NCBI RefSeq assembly: GCF_026126425.1
Contig: NZ_JAFMPW010000011.1
Span: 1 to 64,000 of the forward strand
Source: Muriicola sp. Z0-33
GTDB lineage: Bacteria > Bacteroidota > Bacteroidia > Flavobacteriales > Flavobacteriaceae
Direction: 5' to 3'
DNA length: 64,000 nucleotides
A program made the position numbers and the translations under genes. How positions within the stretch are numbered: the stretch's first letter is position 1; each line of letters begins with the position of its first letter. A model generated the notes under the pieces. The model had not been told where the DNA came from, searched no databases, and saw only the letters and a list, made by a program, of their open reading frames with translations. This document shows positions 26,220 through 36,372 of this stretch, in pieces.

Positions 26220-26705
26220 ATGAGAACATCAATAAAAACAATTTTAGTCAGTAGTATATGTATTCTTTTTGTTGCCCTTTCCTGCAGCAAAGATGATGAT
26301 GAAGAACTTACCAAAGACGGCGCATTTAGTATCAGTGAATTAGCTGGTAATTGGGATGCCACCAGGGCCAGTTTTAGTGGTAACAGTGCAAATATAGATG
26401 TGGTCGCTGATGGCGGTTCTGTAACAATGTCTGTCCGGAGTAGTGGCAGGTTTACGCTAACAATAGACCCTGTAGACCGAGCTGCTTATACAGTCAGCGG
26501 AGAAATGTTCTGGGAAAAGTTTGAAGGCAATTCATTTTTTGCCATCGTGTGGGACGATTATCCAGGAGACTGGGATACCTATGGGGCGACCCTTACGGCA
26601 ACCACTTTTGATTTAAACGGAGGGTTCGACTCCGCAGAGTACGATTTTGATAATGATGGCACCTTTGAGTCCGCTTCCATATCTATGACTTTTACAAGGT
26701 CTTAG
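26220..26705 (+). CDS. Small lipoprotein of unknown function
   Basis: 161 aa. A lipoprotein signal peptide ends in VALSCSKDDDEE, with the lipobox cysteine at 22; the acidic residues straight after Cys resemble a Bacteroidota lipoprotein export signal for the cell surface. The body looks like a small beta barrel of lipocalin-like character (FSISELAGNWDATRASF, then TVSGEMFWEKFEGN and ATLTATTFDLNGG), a pattern common in flavobacterial lipocalin-like lipoproteins. No catalytic motif is seen. It converges on the dockerin giant and shares its terminator. Confidence 0.75.
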   Translation: MRTSIKTILVSSICILFVALSCSKDDDEELTKDGAFSISELAGNWDATRASFSGNSANIDVVADGGSVTMSVRSSGRFTLTIDPVDRAAYTVSGEMFWEKFEGNSFFAIVWDDYPGDWDTYGATLTATTFDLNGGFDSAEYDFDNDGTFESASISMTFTRS

Positions 26706-26714
26706 CATAATTAC

Positions 26715-26752
26715 AAAAAAAACCCGCAGCAAATAAATTGCTGCGGGCTATA
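26715..26752. terminator. Terminator of the dockerin giant gene
   Basis: CCCGCAGCAA (26723-26732) and TTGCTGCGGG (26738-26747) form a perfect 10-bp stem with a 5-nt loop. The A-run at 26715-26722 gives eight U on the minus strand, so it mainly ends operon A. It may also stop the converging lipoprotein gene. Confidence 0.88.
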
Positions 26753-26768
26753 ATTAATATCACTTTTC

Positions 26769-29700
26769 TTAAGGTATATCCTCTCCTGCCGTATTGAAGT
26801 TTCCAGATAACAATGAAAAGTCTGGCAGGGTCACAAACCCATCTCCATTAAAGTCTGCCCGCGCATCAAAGCCGGGATCTCCCGTCTGCAGATTAAAGCT
26901 TTGAGACAAAATGGTGAAATCTGCCAGGGTCACAAAGTTGTCGTCATTAGCATCACCTGCATTGAGTACTGCAACCGTTTCCGTATTTGGGCCATCGGCA
27001 AGGATCACCGTCTGCACACGTTGCAGATGATTGCTTGTCTTAACTGCCATGAGGTAAGTTCCTGGTGGAATTCCATTAACTGTCGCTACCCCATCCGACG
27101 AACCTGTTGGCGTAAATTGCAAGAGCGGTGTACTACTACCCTGTTCATAAAAATCTACTCTAAGGTCTATACCGTAATTATTGGCCGCTCTTCCCTGAAG
27201 CGAATAGTTGATTGTTAAGTCAGCATTTACCGCATTCGGATCATAGAGCAGGCTAATTACATTGGATGTCATACTTACCTGTTGGCCTATAGTATAGGGT
27301 ACAAGAGAAGTTACTGCAACCAATTGGTTTAACCCTCCATCTGGTCCTGCATCCCCAGAAGTAGTTTCTAACAATGTAATGGGGATATCTACAGTACCTC
27401 CTGCGCCTATTACCCCAGTGTACAGCGTTTTACCAGACATAGCTTCATTGGCATAATAGGTCTCAACCGGCACATTGAAAGGCGGATCACCGGAAGCTAT
27501 GTAAAGCCTGGAATCCATATTCAACAAGGATACGTTATCACCTGGGTTCCCTGTTATAGTAACCACCTGATTTAGACTGTTTACGGTAGCCGGTCCGGTA
27601 CCGACACCCACAACCGAAATTGATGGGGTAGCCGGCGCGGCTTCTGCTATGATTGCCTGGCCACCACCTAGACTACCATCTTCATATAAGCTGCTGATAA
27701 GCGTAGTACCATCACTAAAGTTTATGGTTATAGTAGCGCCTGTTAACTCATATCCCGATACTGCTCCTGCGGCTCCTGCACCAGGAACTCCCTGGATACT
27801 GTTGGGATCTACGTCTGTTGTAAAATCAAAATACTCTCCAGGATCAAATTCGGTAAAATTCACTGTGATGATATCAAATCCGCCCTGCCTTGGTTGACTG
27901 AATGGGTCAACGGCCGGGTTGGCTGGAACTACCAGTCCTACTTCGGTGGCCCCTGTATTAGGGGTAAACGGACTCGCGGTGGCATCACCTCCGGAACCAG
28001 TAGGATCAAATACCATATCCGGAAGAATTCCCGTACTTAAATCTATAGAAATACTGGTTATCTGAGATCCACCTGTAGAGGTATTGGTTATTTGGAAACT
28101 ACTGGCAGAGAAGGTACTTGCATCAACGTCCATTCCCGGTGTAATTTCTACCAGGGCAGACGGTGCCAAAACGGCATTAGGATCAAATTCTAATACAATT
28201 ACATTTGAAGCAATACTGTTATCATTATTAGCTCCATTAGTCACCGCAATAAAATGATTTATACCGCCATCAGGCGTATTAGGCGCCCCCGGAGATTGGG
28301 TTAATACAACGGGTATGGTACCAACTCCTGAACCATCTAACTGAATGGTGTATAATTCTTTGGTCATGGCTTCGTTGGCCTCAAAAGGGTCAACGTCATA
28401 ACCTACATTGGGGTTACCCGGATCTATATACAAACGACCATCAACGCGCAATAAGGTAACAAAGGCATTTGGTTCTCCGTTGACCGTTACTACCTGGTTG
28501 GCTGTACTCACCAATCTGTTGGTTGCCAGTCCGTCTACGGTAATAACCGGTGCAATGAGGGCATTACTCGCCGCATCTACAATAGCGTCTGAACCACCCA
28601 AAGATCCTTCGTCAAACAAGCTTGACGTATAAACAACGCCACTGGCGAATTCTATGGCAACAGTAGCCCCAATAATTTCAAAACCTGAAATTGATCCTGC
28701 ATCCCCAGCAGTTAAATCGCCTTTAATTGAGGTAGGATCCATATCTACGCCAAAGGCAAAGGATTCTCCCGGATTGAAATCGGTGAAATCTAATGTCAAT
28801 TGATCGTAGCCTTCATCATTATTAACCCCGTTGTGCGGCAGTGCAAAAACACTTACACAATCTTCAGGGTCAGATCCTCCATTGGCCGGCACCGTAATAC
28901 CAACTTCCGCAGCCGTATTACCTGCACCACCCGCCGTCAGGCATTTGGCCCCATTATCCCCTGCCGTCCCAACAGGATCAAAAACCACATCCATCATATA
29001 ACCTGTCGGAGTAGTAATGGTAACATTCACGATATTATCATCACCAGTGTTTGTGAGCAAGAAAGAATCATTTCCAAAAGTTGAAGAGGTTAATCCGGAT
29101 CCTGCCGTTACCTGTACCAGGGCTGCAGGATTTCCTATTGGTTCTTCGGTAACATTCCATGTAAAGTTCACCACTGTATTTAGCGCAGGAGTACATCCAT
29201 CTGAAACCGAAACGGAGACATTGTATGGACTGTCTTCAGAAGCACCTGGCGTTCCACCAACAGCCTGTTGTGACTCAGGCCCATTTAGTGTGCTCGTTGG
29301 TACTCCATTGCTCACATCGTCTATATGTATAAGTGCAATACGGTCTACTCTATGACCTGCAGAACGCTCTGACATGGATATGGTAAAAGTACCTGGATTT
29401 GGGAAATAAGCATAGATGGGAAACGCATTGTTATCTATGGTATTTGTAGCCCAGGTATTTGCATTGGTATTGGTATAGACTTTAAAATAACCGCCAACAC
29501 CTGGACCTTCATTTCCATGATCTGGTCTGCCTTGTGCATTGCCTGCCGGCCAGTATAGGGTTTTGGTGGTATTTGCCGGATTGCTTAATTCATCAAAAAA
29601 TTGTTGCGAATTGGAAAGCGCTCCACCCTGTACACAGAAAAAGTGCACGTCAGGGGTATTGTTTATTTTAAACCAGGTATCATTCCGGTCAGTTGTACTG

Positions 29701-32700
29701 TCCGGAGGACCGATATCCGACTTCATAAAGAATCTATAAACACCTGGTGTTGAAATCTCTACATCATAATCCAAATTCTGCCCATTGAGATTGCCAAAAT
29801 GATTTGAACTTGCCTCTAGAAAGTCTGATCCACCTTCATTCAATGGGTTCCATCCACCGGCAGTATCCACAAAATCGGTTTCAGCTTCAATAATAACCAC
29901 CCCGCCACTTTCTATAAATGCTCCCGGAGTTCCACTACCACTGCCTTCATCTAATGTTCCACTGATTATTCCTGTTACAGGATCAATAGTTAAACTCGGT
30001 GGTAAATTGGTTGCCTGATAAGTTAAACCAGTACACGGATCTATATCTGAAGCAAGGATGGGAAGATTAATTACATCTCCCTCTACACTTTGTTGTGCTC
30101 CGGGGTTTGTAACTACTGGAGCTTGATTACCACCAGAAATACTTACATCAATAAGCTCGATAGCTTTCAGGGCCGGGTTTTCTCCTCCATGAATAAAAAC
30201 CAGGTCCAATGTCCCGTCCGAAACTGTAACGGTATGTGAAACCATTATGGCGCCAAGCGCCCCGGCCGTTCCAAAAGGATCAATACCCGTAAAGGCAGCT
30301 GGTACGGCGCCCTCTACCGATACATCAAATACCCGCTGTCCTCCAGCCGTTATATCACTAAATAATTCTGCAAAATATAATCTCACTTCTACTTCTGTCC
30401 CGGGGTCTACAGGGAAGGCCCAGGTCATTTCCGGAGCTCCAGTTGGGTCGAACCGTTCTGTCTGGAAAAGCTCTGCTGGAGTACCTGCAGGAATTGATGG
30501 GTGTGTTAAAACTATTGGTCCCTGATAAGCGCTACCTGCACTCTGATTATATACACCCCCAGGGGTAGTTGAAGCCGTTAAATATGGTGAGTTGCCCGCA
30601 TCACCAAAAGTGCCTGTGTCCACACTCCAATCCGGATTAGGGGCATCTGTTGCATTTACTAAATCACCTCCTGCATTTACACGATACAGCACTGCCGATG
30701 GTGCGGCACCACTAGTTAGGCTTATGTTTAATGAAGAGGAGCTTCCATAAGAAATATCCAGGGATGCCAGTTCTCCTTCTACTGTACCGGTATGAGCTAC
30801 CACAATAGCACTGCTTCCACCAGATGGGACTACGAAACTACTCCCGGATGTCACCAGTGTTCCGTTGATGCTAAAAACATTAAAATTGGTGGCATCGGCC
30901 CCGGTAAAGGAAATATCTGTTACAAAAATCCCCTGGTTCCCACCTGTATTATCAAGAATTATTGTTTCTGTAGACGTAGTCGGCACGGTCATAGATGCCG
31001 GTCCGGACAAAGCCCCGGCAACCAAAGGACTCCCGCTTGGGTTATCTGTGCCGTAAACCTCCATATTATTCTGATTGCCTCCACCCTGGTTGGGAGAACC
31101 TGAAGTAATCCATATACCATCTCCTGAAACCACAGCCTGCGTACCGTGTCTCGCATTGTTAAGATCGGCCAAGGCAGACCAGTTACCAGTACCTACATTA
31201 AGGGCATCCGTATTTACATAAGCCTGCCCACCACCTTCACCACCGATGACAACAACCTGATTCTGGAAACTCACGGTGGAAGACGCTGCCCTTGCATTCG
31301 GCAAGTCATCCACAGTACCCGCGGGTAGCCAGGTTCCGGTGGTAAAATCATAAACATCAACTTCCGGGATTAATGGCGCAAAGGTACCTCCGGTGCCACC
31401 AGATAAGCGACCACCAGCAGCATATAACCTATCTCCTACTACCGTGGCATGGAAGTGATCTCTGGAATGTGGAGCATCTGTTAAAGTAGTCCAAACTCCT
31501 GTAGCCGGATCAAATTCGTCGAACCAGGGTACGTAACCACCGTTGTGGCCAATTGTGTTTCCGGCAATCACATAGAACTTATCGTTATATAGGACCAGTC
31601 CGGCAGATCCTCTTTTTCGTCCGGCAGGGATTGCGGGGCCTTGCATCCAGCTATCGGCAATTGGATCATAAATGAAAATATTATCTGCAGGAGCTTCGTC
31701 TGGGAAGCCGTTGTCTTTAAATGAACCTATTACCCAGATCAATCCCTGATATTCTGTCGCCTGAAAATGATTAAATTCGAAGGGCGCCGTCGAGGCCGCT
31801 TCCGTCCAGGTATCTGTCTGATAGTTATATATATCTATCTTGTCAGAATTCTCTCGGCCACCGAAGAGGTAGAACTTATCCCCTACCTGTACGACAGAAT
31901 TCTCGTGTCTTGGGGTATGTTCTGTAAAATTGGTTATTGCTGTCCAGACGTCGCTAACCGGTGGACTAGCTGATATGATTTCAATAGCCTTGATACTCGG
32001 ATTCTGAGTTCCCTGTATGAAGTCTATATTCAATACGCCATCTACCACGGAAACCTCCATGGTCTCCACTTTCGCTATATTTATTTGTGATCCGTCTACA
32101 CTAGCCCTATAATCATCTAATTGCAGGACGCCTTCTACATTTACATCAAAAACTCTTGGGCTGGTAGCTTCGCCACTCCAAATTTCTGCAAAAAGCAGAT
32201 TCACAGTATAGGTCCCATTGGCAACCGGAAAAGCCCATTGCATATTATCTGGTACCGCCATAGTATTATAGCGTTCTGTAGAAAATAAACTGGTTGGATA
32301 TCCTGTAGTATTAACAAAAGACCCTGGAAGGGTTGCACCAAAGGTTATATCTTCGGCCGAAGTGTTGACATAGGTCGAAGGTGTCCCTGTTGTGGCTGTT
32401 CCGTTAGCATCTCCTGCTGATTGATCTTCTTCCCAGGCAACCGGTGAGGCATCATTAGAATTAGTTAAGTCGCCTCCAGTATTAATTCTGTATATCACAG
32501 AATTAACCGCATTTGGATCAACAACATTCCATGTGAAATTTGCAACTGCCGGGGCAGAAGATGGTTTGCTCACAGTTATGGCAACATTATAGAGCATTGC
32601 ATCATTAGGGTTTGCCGAAATGGTTCCAAGGATAGCACCATTTGTAGGCTCTATTGATAAGCCTGGTGGCAATCCTGTGGCCGCATAGGTGAATGTTTCA

Positions 32701-35700
32701 CCAGCGCTACCTCCGCTTGCAATAATACTTAATCCCGGGGTATCGCCAAGATTGTTTATCTGATTTGGAACCGTGGCAATAGTAATCGGAGGATTAGAAC
32801 TTCCGGCTCCAAGTATTTCAATTCCATTGATCAGCGGATTTTCTATAAAATGTTCAAAAAGCACATTAATAGTACCGTCTGTAAGGGTCACTGGATATTC
32901 TAACATCCCTCCCAGCTGATCGCCAAATGTGGTTATTAAATCCAGATTATCCTCTACCAATTGCCCTTCAATTGAAATGTCATAAACCCGGGTTCCGGGT
33001 GTTCCGGTTGGGCCATGGCCATTGCCCATATACAGGCGAACAAGGTAGTTTCCGTTAGGCAAACCAAATGTCCATTCCATTTCCGGTGCTGCTCCCGGAT
33101 CCCATCTCTCATTTGCGAAGATGGCTTGCGGTACATACGATGGAACCGATGGATGACTTCCTGATATGTTGTGTGTAGAGAGATTACCGGTATTAACATT
33201 GTAAGTAATTCCATTAAAAGTACCTCCCTGAGCCCCACCGGCTGTAATGCCTATCCAATCCGGATTAGGAGCATCCGTAGCCGTAATGGTGGCGCCATTG
33301 GCTCTAATCCTTAAAATTGGAACCAGGGCCTCGTTCACATTTACGGTAAAAGACTGCTCAACAAACAAATTATCTGTATCTGTAGCCCTTATAGTTATGA
33401 CCGTACTTGTCGGGGTTGCAGGATATGTAAGTGTTAAGTTAGTTCCGTTTACTGAGGCTCCGATGCTTGGATTAGTATTTGATTCCACTGTAAAGGTGAG
33501 ATTTCCTAAACCACCATCATCATTGAAAAAAGCATCTAAACCTATTAATTCATTAGCATCATTTACAATCCTGTTCAGGTCTTCTAACGTTTGGGTGATA
33601 AATGGTACAGCACCAGCTACATTAAGAAAATCCCATGCGGCGCCGTAGGCATCGTCAGTATCTGCAGTGCCAATAATACCCACCACTAATGGCTGGGCAG
33701 CACTTTGTAAACTCGTTAATACATCTCCCTGGAGCGTAAAGGGCGCGCCCAAATCATTAATGCTCCCGGCATCTATCTGATATCTGGCTTGTACACTACC
33801 AGTCGCCGAATTAATAACAAAGAACAGGTCTAAGTTTTCGGTAGTCGGGCCTGGATTGAATCCAATATCTGTAGAAGCAACATAGGTTACCCCCACTCCA
33901 TTATTTTCACCCACCACGCTGAGTTCATCGTTTTGGCCCAGCACCAACTTTACATAATCATCCTGGAAGCCATCCCCTATAAACATTCCTTGTGATTCTG
34001 TAGCTGAAAAAGTATGAAAAGGAGCAAACATACGTCCGTGGACTGTAAAACTGCCAGAACCACTGTCTGTGTTAATGCCGTATTGATAGGCCTTTTCCTG
34101 GGTATTATTGGTAGCATCTCCTGTGGTTTGATACATGGTAATTGCGCCAATGGCACCCCCTAAAATATCATCTACATCTGTGGTTGAAGCATTGGGGTCA
34201 TCTTGCCAATCTAAATAATTAGGGTTAGCATCCCCGTTGTTCATAAGGCCGGTAAATCCCAATCCCAGATATCCTCCAAGAGGAGTTCCCAGGAATAATT
34301 CGTTAATTACGGGAAGGTTAAATGGTGTGCCTAATTGCAAGGGATCTAAATTATCATTTATCCCATCGCCATCGTCATCCAAATCCAGCAAATCGGATAT
34401 TAGGTCTCCATCAAAATCTGTAGGTTGAGAAGCTCCAGAACACATATCTGTATTGTTCTGATCTTCATCATCATTGGTATAACCATCAGAATCATTGTCA
34501 CCATTTGGGTCATAACCGGTTTCGCCAGGAAGGATACAGGTTACAAAATCATTGGGTTCTAAGATCACTATATTATCACCGTTATAATTTCCTACCCAGA
34601 TTGTTCCCGGGAATATATCGCCGTCTCCCTGACAATCTAGTCCCAGGGCGTTCCCTGAAACACTAAATTTGTTTTGTTCGGTCGCAACAATATTACCACT
34701 GGCATCTCTGTCTACTCTATGTAGATTGCCACCTTTACCAGCAATAAGGTCGCCCTGCATAACACCACCGAAGTTAGAAGCAGTATATTCTGCAATGGCA
34801 TTGGTGTTGTTGCTCCAATTCACTACAATAATGTCATCCGGACCTTCAGGGTTTACTCCTGGCGTAAGTGTGGGTTGCCTGAAATCTGAATTATCGGTAT
34901 TTATCAAACTTGGATCTACAGGAGGCCAGTTGGCAGGTAAAGCTTTTAGAGGATCTGTCGCATCACCAGAACCGTTAGGATCATAGGGAACAGTTCTAAA
35001 ATATGAATCTGTAAATGGTTCGCCGGGGGCATTGGAGGTAGTGTGTGTACCCCGGGTAAATAGTCCCGCTCCTACATTAGCTCTTACAGGGCAAGGATGC
35101 CCTCCATATACAGAACCAAATGTATAGCTATCAATATCTGTGGTCACGAGGTTCAAATGATCACTATTGTTAACCTGGGGATCAAAAGGGGTTGAATTAG
35201 GTGCGGCATCAGGACCGCTACTACCGGGTTCCCCTGGCCGGTAATCATTATTGACCTGTGCCGGGTCTCCTTCAAATTCCGGGAATCCGCCCCATGTTCC
35301 ATTGGCTCCATTATCTGTAACATAAACATGCCCGTCTTGTGTAATCACATGATCATAGGTGTTTCTATAACCAGGAGAAAACATTTTTACAGGACTGCCT
35401 GGAACCAGCATCCCCATATTTAGTCCGTCATTACCTCCCCAGGGGTCATTAATGTCAATACCATCATATCCGGCAGCGTTCGGATCTGTAATTCCATTTG
35501 CGTTGGCCCTTGTTGGATCATCAAGGGTAGGGATATCATATTTATAATTCCTAGCGCCATCATTGAGAGTTGGCAAAGCTGCAATAGCATCCAGATCAAT
35601 GGCCAGTACCGCCCCGGATAAGGCATATTCTGTGATGTAAGCAAATTTAAGAGAGGGAGAACCTGCATTGGTAAAACCTCCACTACTAACAATTAGCCAA

Positions 35701-36353
35701 TCTACACCACTAATAGTCCTGAATTGTAAACCATTGGTAGCATGGTTCTCTTCAGATCTTGGGAGACCTCTAACAATATCAACGGCCTGCCAATTGCCAC
35801 CACTTTTTGTCAGTTCGGTAATAACTCCCGAGTTGGTGTCCAGGTTAACGTCTCCCCCGCCACCGCCGGCACCACGCCTACGGTCACTGGAAGAGACATA
35901 GACAACAGGGTTAGTGCTGGTCCCAGCTACCGTAATACCTGTAGATTGTCTTTGACTATTCCCATCTGCGGTACCATCATCATTATGATTGGGAATGCTC
36001 TGGACTAATGTCAATACCTCTGCGTTGGTAACCACATAATCTTGTGGACCATTGCGTTGGATGGTATACACTTTTACCAAACCATCTTCCTCTACGACGT
36101 ACAAATTACCATCTGGGCCAAACTCCAGTGCCGTGGAATTATTTACACCGGGGAATCCGTTAAAATTTAAATTGCTTGAGTCAAATGAAATCTGCGCTTG
36201 TATTTGCCCTATACTCAAGATGAGTAGGGCAAATAAAAGCATTCCTATTTTTAATCTCATTGATTGCTTAGATGCAATTGGAGATTGGTCCTCATTATTT
36301 AATATTAGCGCACACGCCTTGGTGCCATTTGCGTTTAAATCTCTCATTTTCAT
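26769..36353 (-). CDS. Giant secreted malectin/Kelch protein with C-terminal dockerin
   Basis: 3194 aa. Signal peptide up to about 54 (MRLKIGMLLFALLILSIGQ from Met32, which could also be the start, at 36260). Estimated order: beta-propeller like sorbosone dehydrogenases (55-600); Asp-rich thrombospondin-3-like repeats (618-671); jelly-roll region (672-915); cadherin-like (917-1008); malectin-like domains (1010-1182, 1283-1459, 1888-2068) with interspersed Ig folds; Kelch propeller (1470-1765); carbohydrate-binding-like domain (2150-2343); two tandem units of about 310 aa (2409-2729, 2730-3038); a beta-sandwich X-like module (3040-3130); then a dockerin pair, DANDDNFVTLAD (3134-3145) and DFNGDGFVTLPD (3167-3178). 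No T9SS sorting domain. It lies 19 nt after the cohesin giant. Probably a surface glycan-binding protein; no hydrolase domain recognised. Confidence 0.88.
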   Translation of the reverse strand: MKMRDLNANGTKACALILNNEDQSPIASKQSMRLKIGMLLFALLILSIGQIQAQISFDSSNLNFNGFPGVNNSTALEFGPDGNLYVVEEDGLVKVYTIQRNGPQDYVVTNAEVLTLVQSIPNHNDDGTADGNSQRQSTGITVAGTSTNPVVYVSSSDRRRGAGGGGGDVNLDTNSGVITELTKSGGNWQAVDIVRGLPRSEENHATNGLQFRTISGVDWLIVSSGGFTNAGSPSLKFAYITEYALSGAVLAIDLDAIAALPTLNDGARNYKYDIPTLDDPTRANANGITDPNAAGYDGIDINDPWGGNDGLNMGMLVPGSPVKMFSPGYRNTYDHVITQDGHVYVTDNGANGTWGGFPEFEGDPAQVNNDYRPGEPGSSGPDAAPNSTPFDPQVNNSDHLNLVTTDIDSYTFGSVYGGHPCPVRANVGAGLFTRGTHTTSNAPGEPFTDSYFRTVPYDPNGSGDATDPLKALPANWPPVDPSLINTDNSDFRQPTLTPGVNPEGPDDIIVVNWSNNTNAIAEYTASNFGGVMQGDLIAGKGGNLHRVDRDASGNIVATEQNKFSVSGNALGLDCQGDGDIFPGTIWVGNYNGDNIVILEPNDFVTCILPGETGYDPNGDNDSDGYTNDDEDQNNTDMCSGASQPTDFDGDLISDLLDLDDDGDGINDNLDPLQLGTPFNLPVINELFLGTPLGGYLGLGFTGLMNNGDANPNYLDWQDDPNASTTDVDDILGGAIGAITMYQTTGDATNNTQEKAYQYGINTDSGSGSFTVHGRMFAPFHTFSATESQGMFIGDGFQDDYVKLVLGQNDELSVVGENNGVGVTYVASTDIGFNPGPTTENLDLFFVINSATGSVQARYQIDAGSINDLGAPFTLQGDVLTSLQSAAQPLVVGIIGTADTDDAYGAAWDFLNVAGAVPFITQTLEDLNRIVNDANELIGLDAFFNDDGGLGNLTFTVESNTNPSIGASVNGTNLTLTYPATPTSTVITIRATDTDNLFVEQSFTVNVNEALVPILRIRANGATITATDAPNPDWIGITAGGAQGGTFNGITYNVNTGNLSTHNISGSHPSVPSYVPQAIFANERWDPGAAPEMEWTFGLPNGNYLVRLYMGNGHGPTGTPGTRVYDISIEGQLVEDNLDLITTFGDQLGGMLEYPVTLTDGTINVLFEHFIENPLINGIEILGAGSSNPPITIATVPNQINNLGDTPGLSIIASGGSAGETFTYAATGLPPGLSIEPTNGAILGTISANPNDAMLYNVAITVSKPSSAPAVANFTWNVVDPNAVNSVIYRINTGGDLTNSNDASPVAWEEDQSAGDANGTATTGTPSTYVNTSAEDITFGATLPGSFVNTTGYPTSLFSTERYNTMAVPDNMQWAFPVANGTYTVNLLFAEIWSGEATSPRVFDVNVEGVLQLDDYRASVDGSQINIAKVETMEVSVVDGVLNIDFIQGTQNPSIKAIEIISASPPVSDVWTAITNFTEHTPRHENSVVQVGDKFYLFGGRENSDKIDIYNYQTDTWTEAASTAPFEFNHFQATEYQGLIWVIGSFKDNGFPDEAPADNIFIYDPIADSWMQGPAIPAGRKRGSAGLVLYNDKFYVIAGNTIGHNGGYVPWFDEFDPATGVWTTLTDAPHSRDHFHATVVGDRLYAAGGRLSGGTGGTFAPLIPEVDVYDFTTGTWLPAGTVDDLPNARAASSTVSFQNQVVVIGGEGGGQAYVNTDALNVGTGNWSALADLNNARHGTQAVVSGDGIWITSGSPNQGGGNQNNMEVYGTDNPSGSPLVAGALSGPASMTVPTTSTETIILDNTGGNQGIFVTDISFTGADATNFNVFSINGTLVTSGSSFVVPSGGSSAIVVAHTGTVEGELASLDISYGSSSSLNISLTSGAAPSAVLYRVNAGGDLVNATDAPNPDWSVDTGTFGDAGNSPYLTASTTPGGVYNQSAGSAYQGPIVLTHPSIPAGTPAELFQTERFDPTGAPEMTWAFPVDPGTEVEVRLYFAELFSDITAGGQRVFDVSVEGAVPAAFTGIDPFGTAGALGAIMVSHTVTVSDGTLDLVFIHGGENPALKAIELIDVSISGGNQAPVVTNPGAQQSVEGDVINLPILASDIDPCTGLTYQATNLPPSLTIDPVTGIISGTLDEGSGSGTPGAFIESGGVVIIEAETDFVDTAGGWNPLNEGGSDFLEASSNHFGNLNGQNLDYDVEISTPGVYRFFMKSDIGPPDSTTDRNDTWFKINNTPDVHFFCVQGGALSNSQQFFDELSNPANTTKTLYWPAGNAQGRPDHGNEGPGVGGYFKVYTNTNANTWATNTIDNNAFPIYAYFPNPGTFTISMSERSAGHRVDRIALIHIDDVSNGVPTSTLNGPESQQAVGGTPGASEDSPYNVSVSVSDGCTPALNTVVNFTWNVTEEPIGNPAALVQVTAGSGLTSSTFGNDSFLLTNTGDDNIVNVTITTPTGYMMDVVFDPVGTAGDNGAKCLTAGGAGNTAAEVGITVPANGGSDPEDCVSVFALPHNGVNNDEGYDQLTLDFTDFNPGESFAFGVDMDPTSIKGDLTAGDAGSISGFEIIGATVAIEFASGVVYTSSLFDEGSLGGSDAIVDAASNALIAPVITVDGLATNRLVSTANQVVTVNGEPNAFVTLLRVDGRLYIDPGNPNVGYDVDPFEANEAMTKELYTIQLDGSGVGTIPVVLTQSPGAPNTPDGGINHFIAVTNGANNDNSIASNVIVLEFDPNAVLAPSALVEITPGMDVDASTFSASSFQITNTSTGGSQITSISIDLSTGILPDMVFDPTGSGGDATASPFTPNTGATEVGLVVPANPAVDPFSQPRQGGFDIITVNFTEFDPGEYFDFTTDVDPNSIQGVPGAGAAGAVSGYELTGATITINFSDGTTLISSLYEDGSLGGGQAIIAEAAPATPSISVVGVGTGPATVNSLNQVVTITGNPGDNVSLLNMDSRLYIASGDPPFNVPVETYYANEAMSGKTLYTGVIGAGGTVDIPITLLETTSGDAGPDGGLNQLVAVTSLVPYTIGQQVSMTSNVISLLYDPNAVNADLTINYSLQGRAANNYGIDLRVDFYEQGSSTPLLQFTPTGSSDGVATVNGIPPGTYLMAVKTSNHLQRVQTVILADGPNTETVAVLNAGDANDDNFVTLADFTILSQSFNLQTGDPGFDARADFNGDGFVTLPDFSLLSGNFNTAGEDIP
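26772..26960 (-). other. Dockerin type I coding segment
   Basis: Encodes residues about 3132-3194 of the 3194-aa protein. Two 12-residue calcium loops fit D-x-N-x-D-x-x-V-x-x-x-D exactly and are followed by helix segments FTILSQSFN and FSLLSGNFN, with a 21-residue link. Both repeats keep every calcium-ligand position. Confidence 0.88.
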
Positions 36354-36372
36354 ATGCTTTTAAGACGTGTTT

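Noticed and set aside
26769-36353. Frameshift or gene fusion artefact in the 3194-aa gene
   Set aside because: The frame is open throughout, domains are complete, and both ends are sensible (signal peptide and dockerin followed by a terminator).
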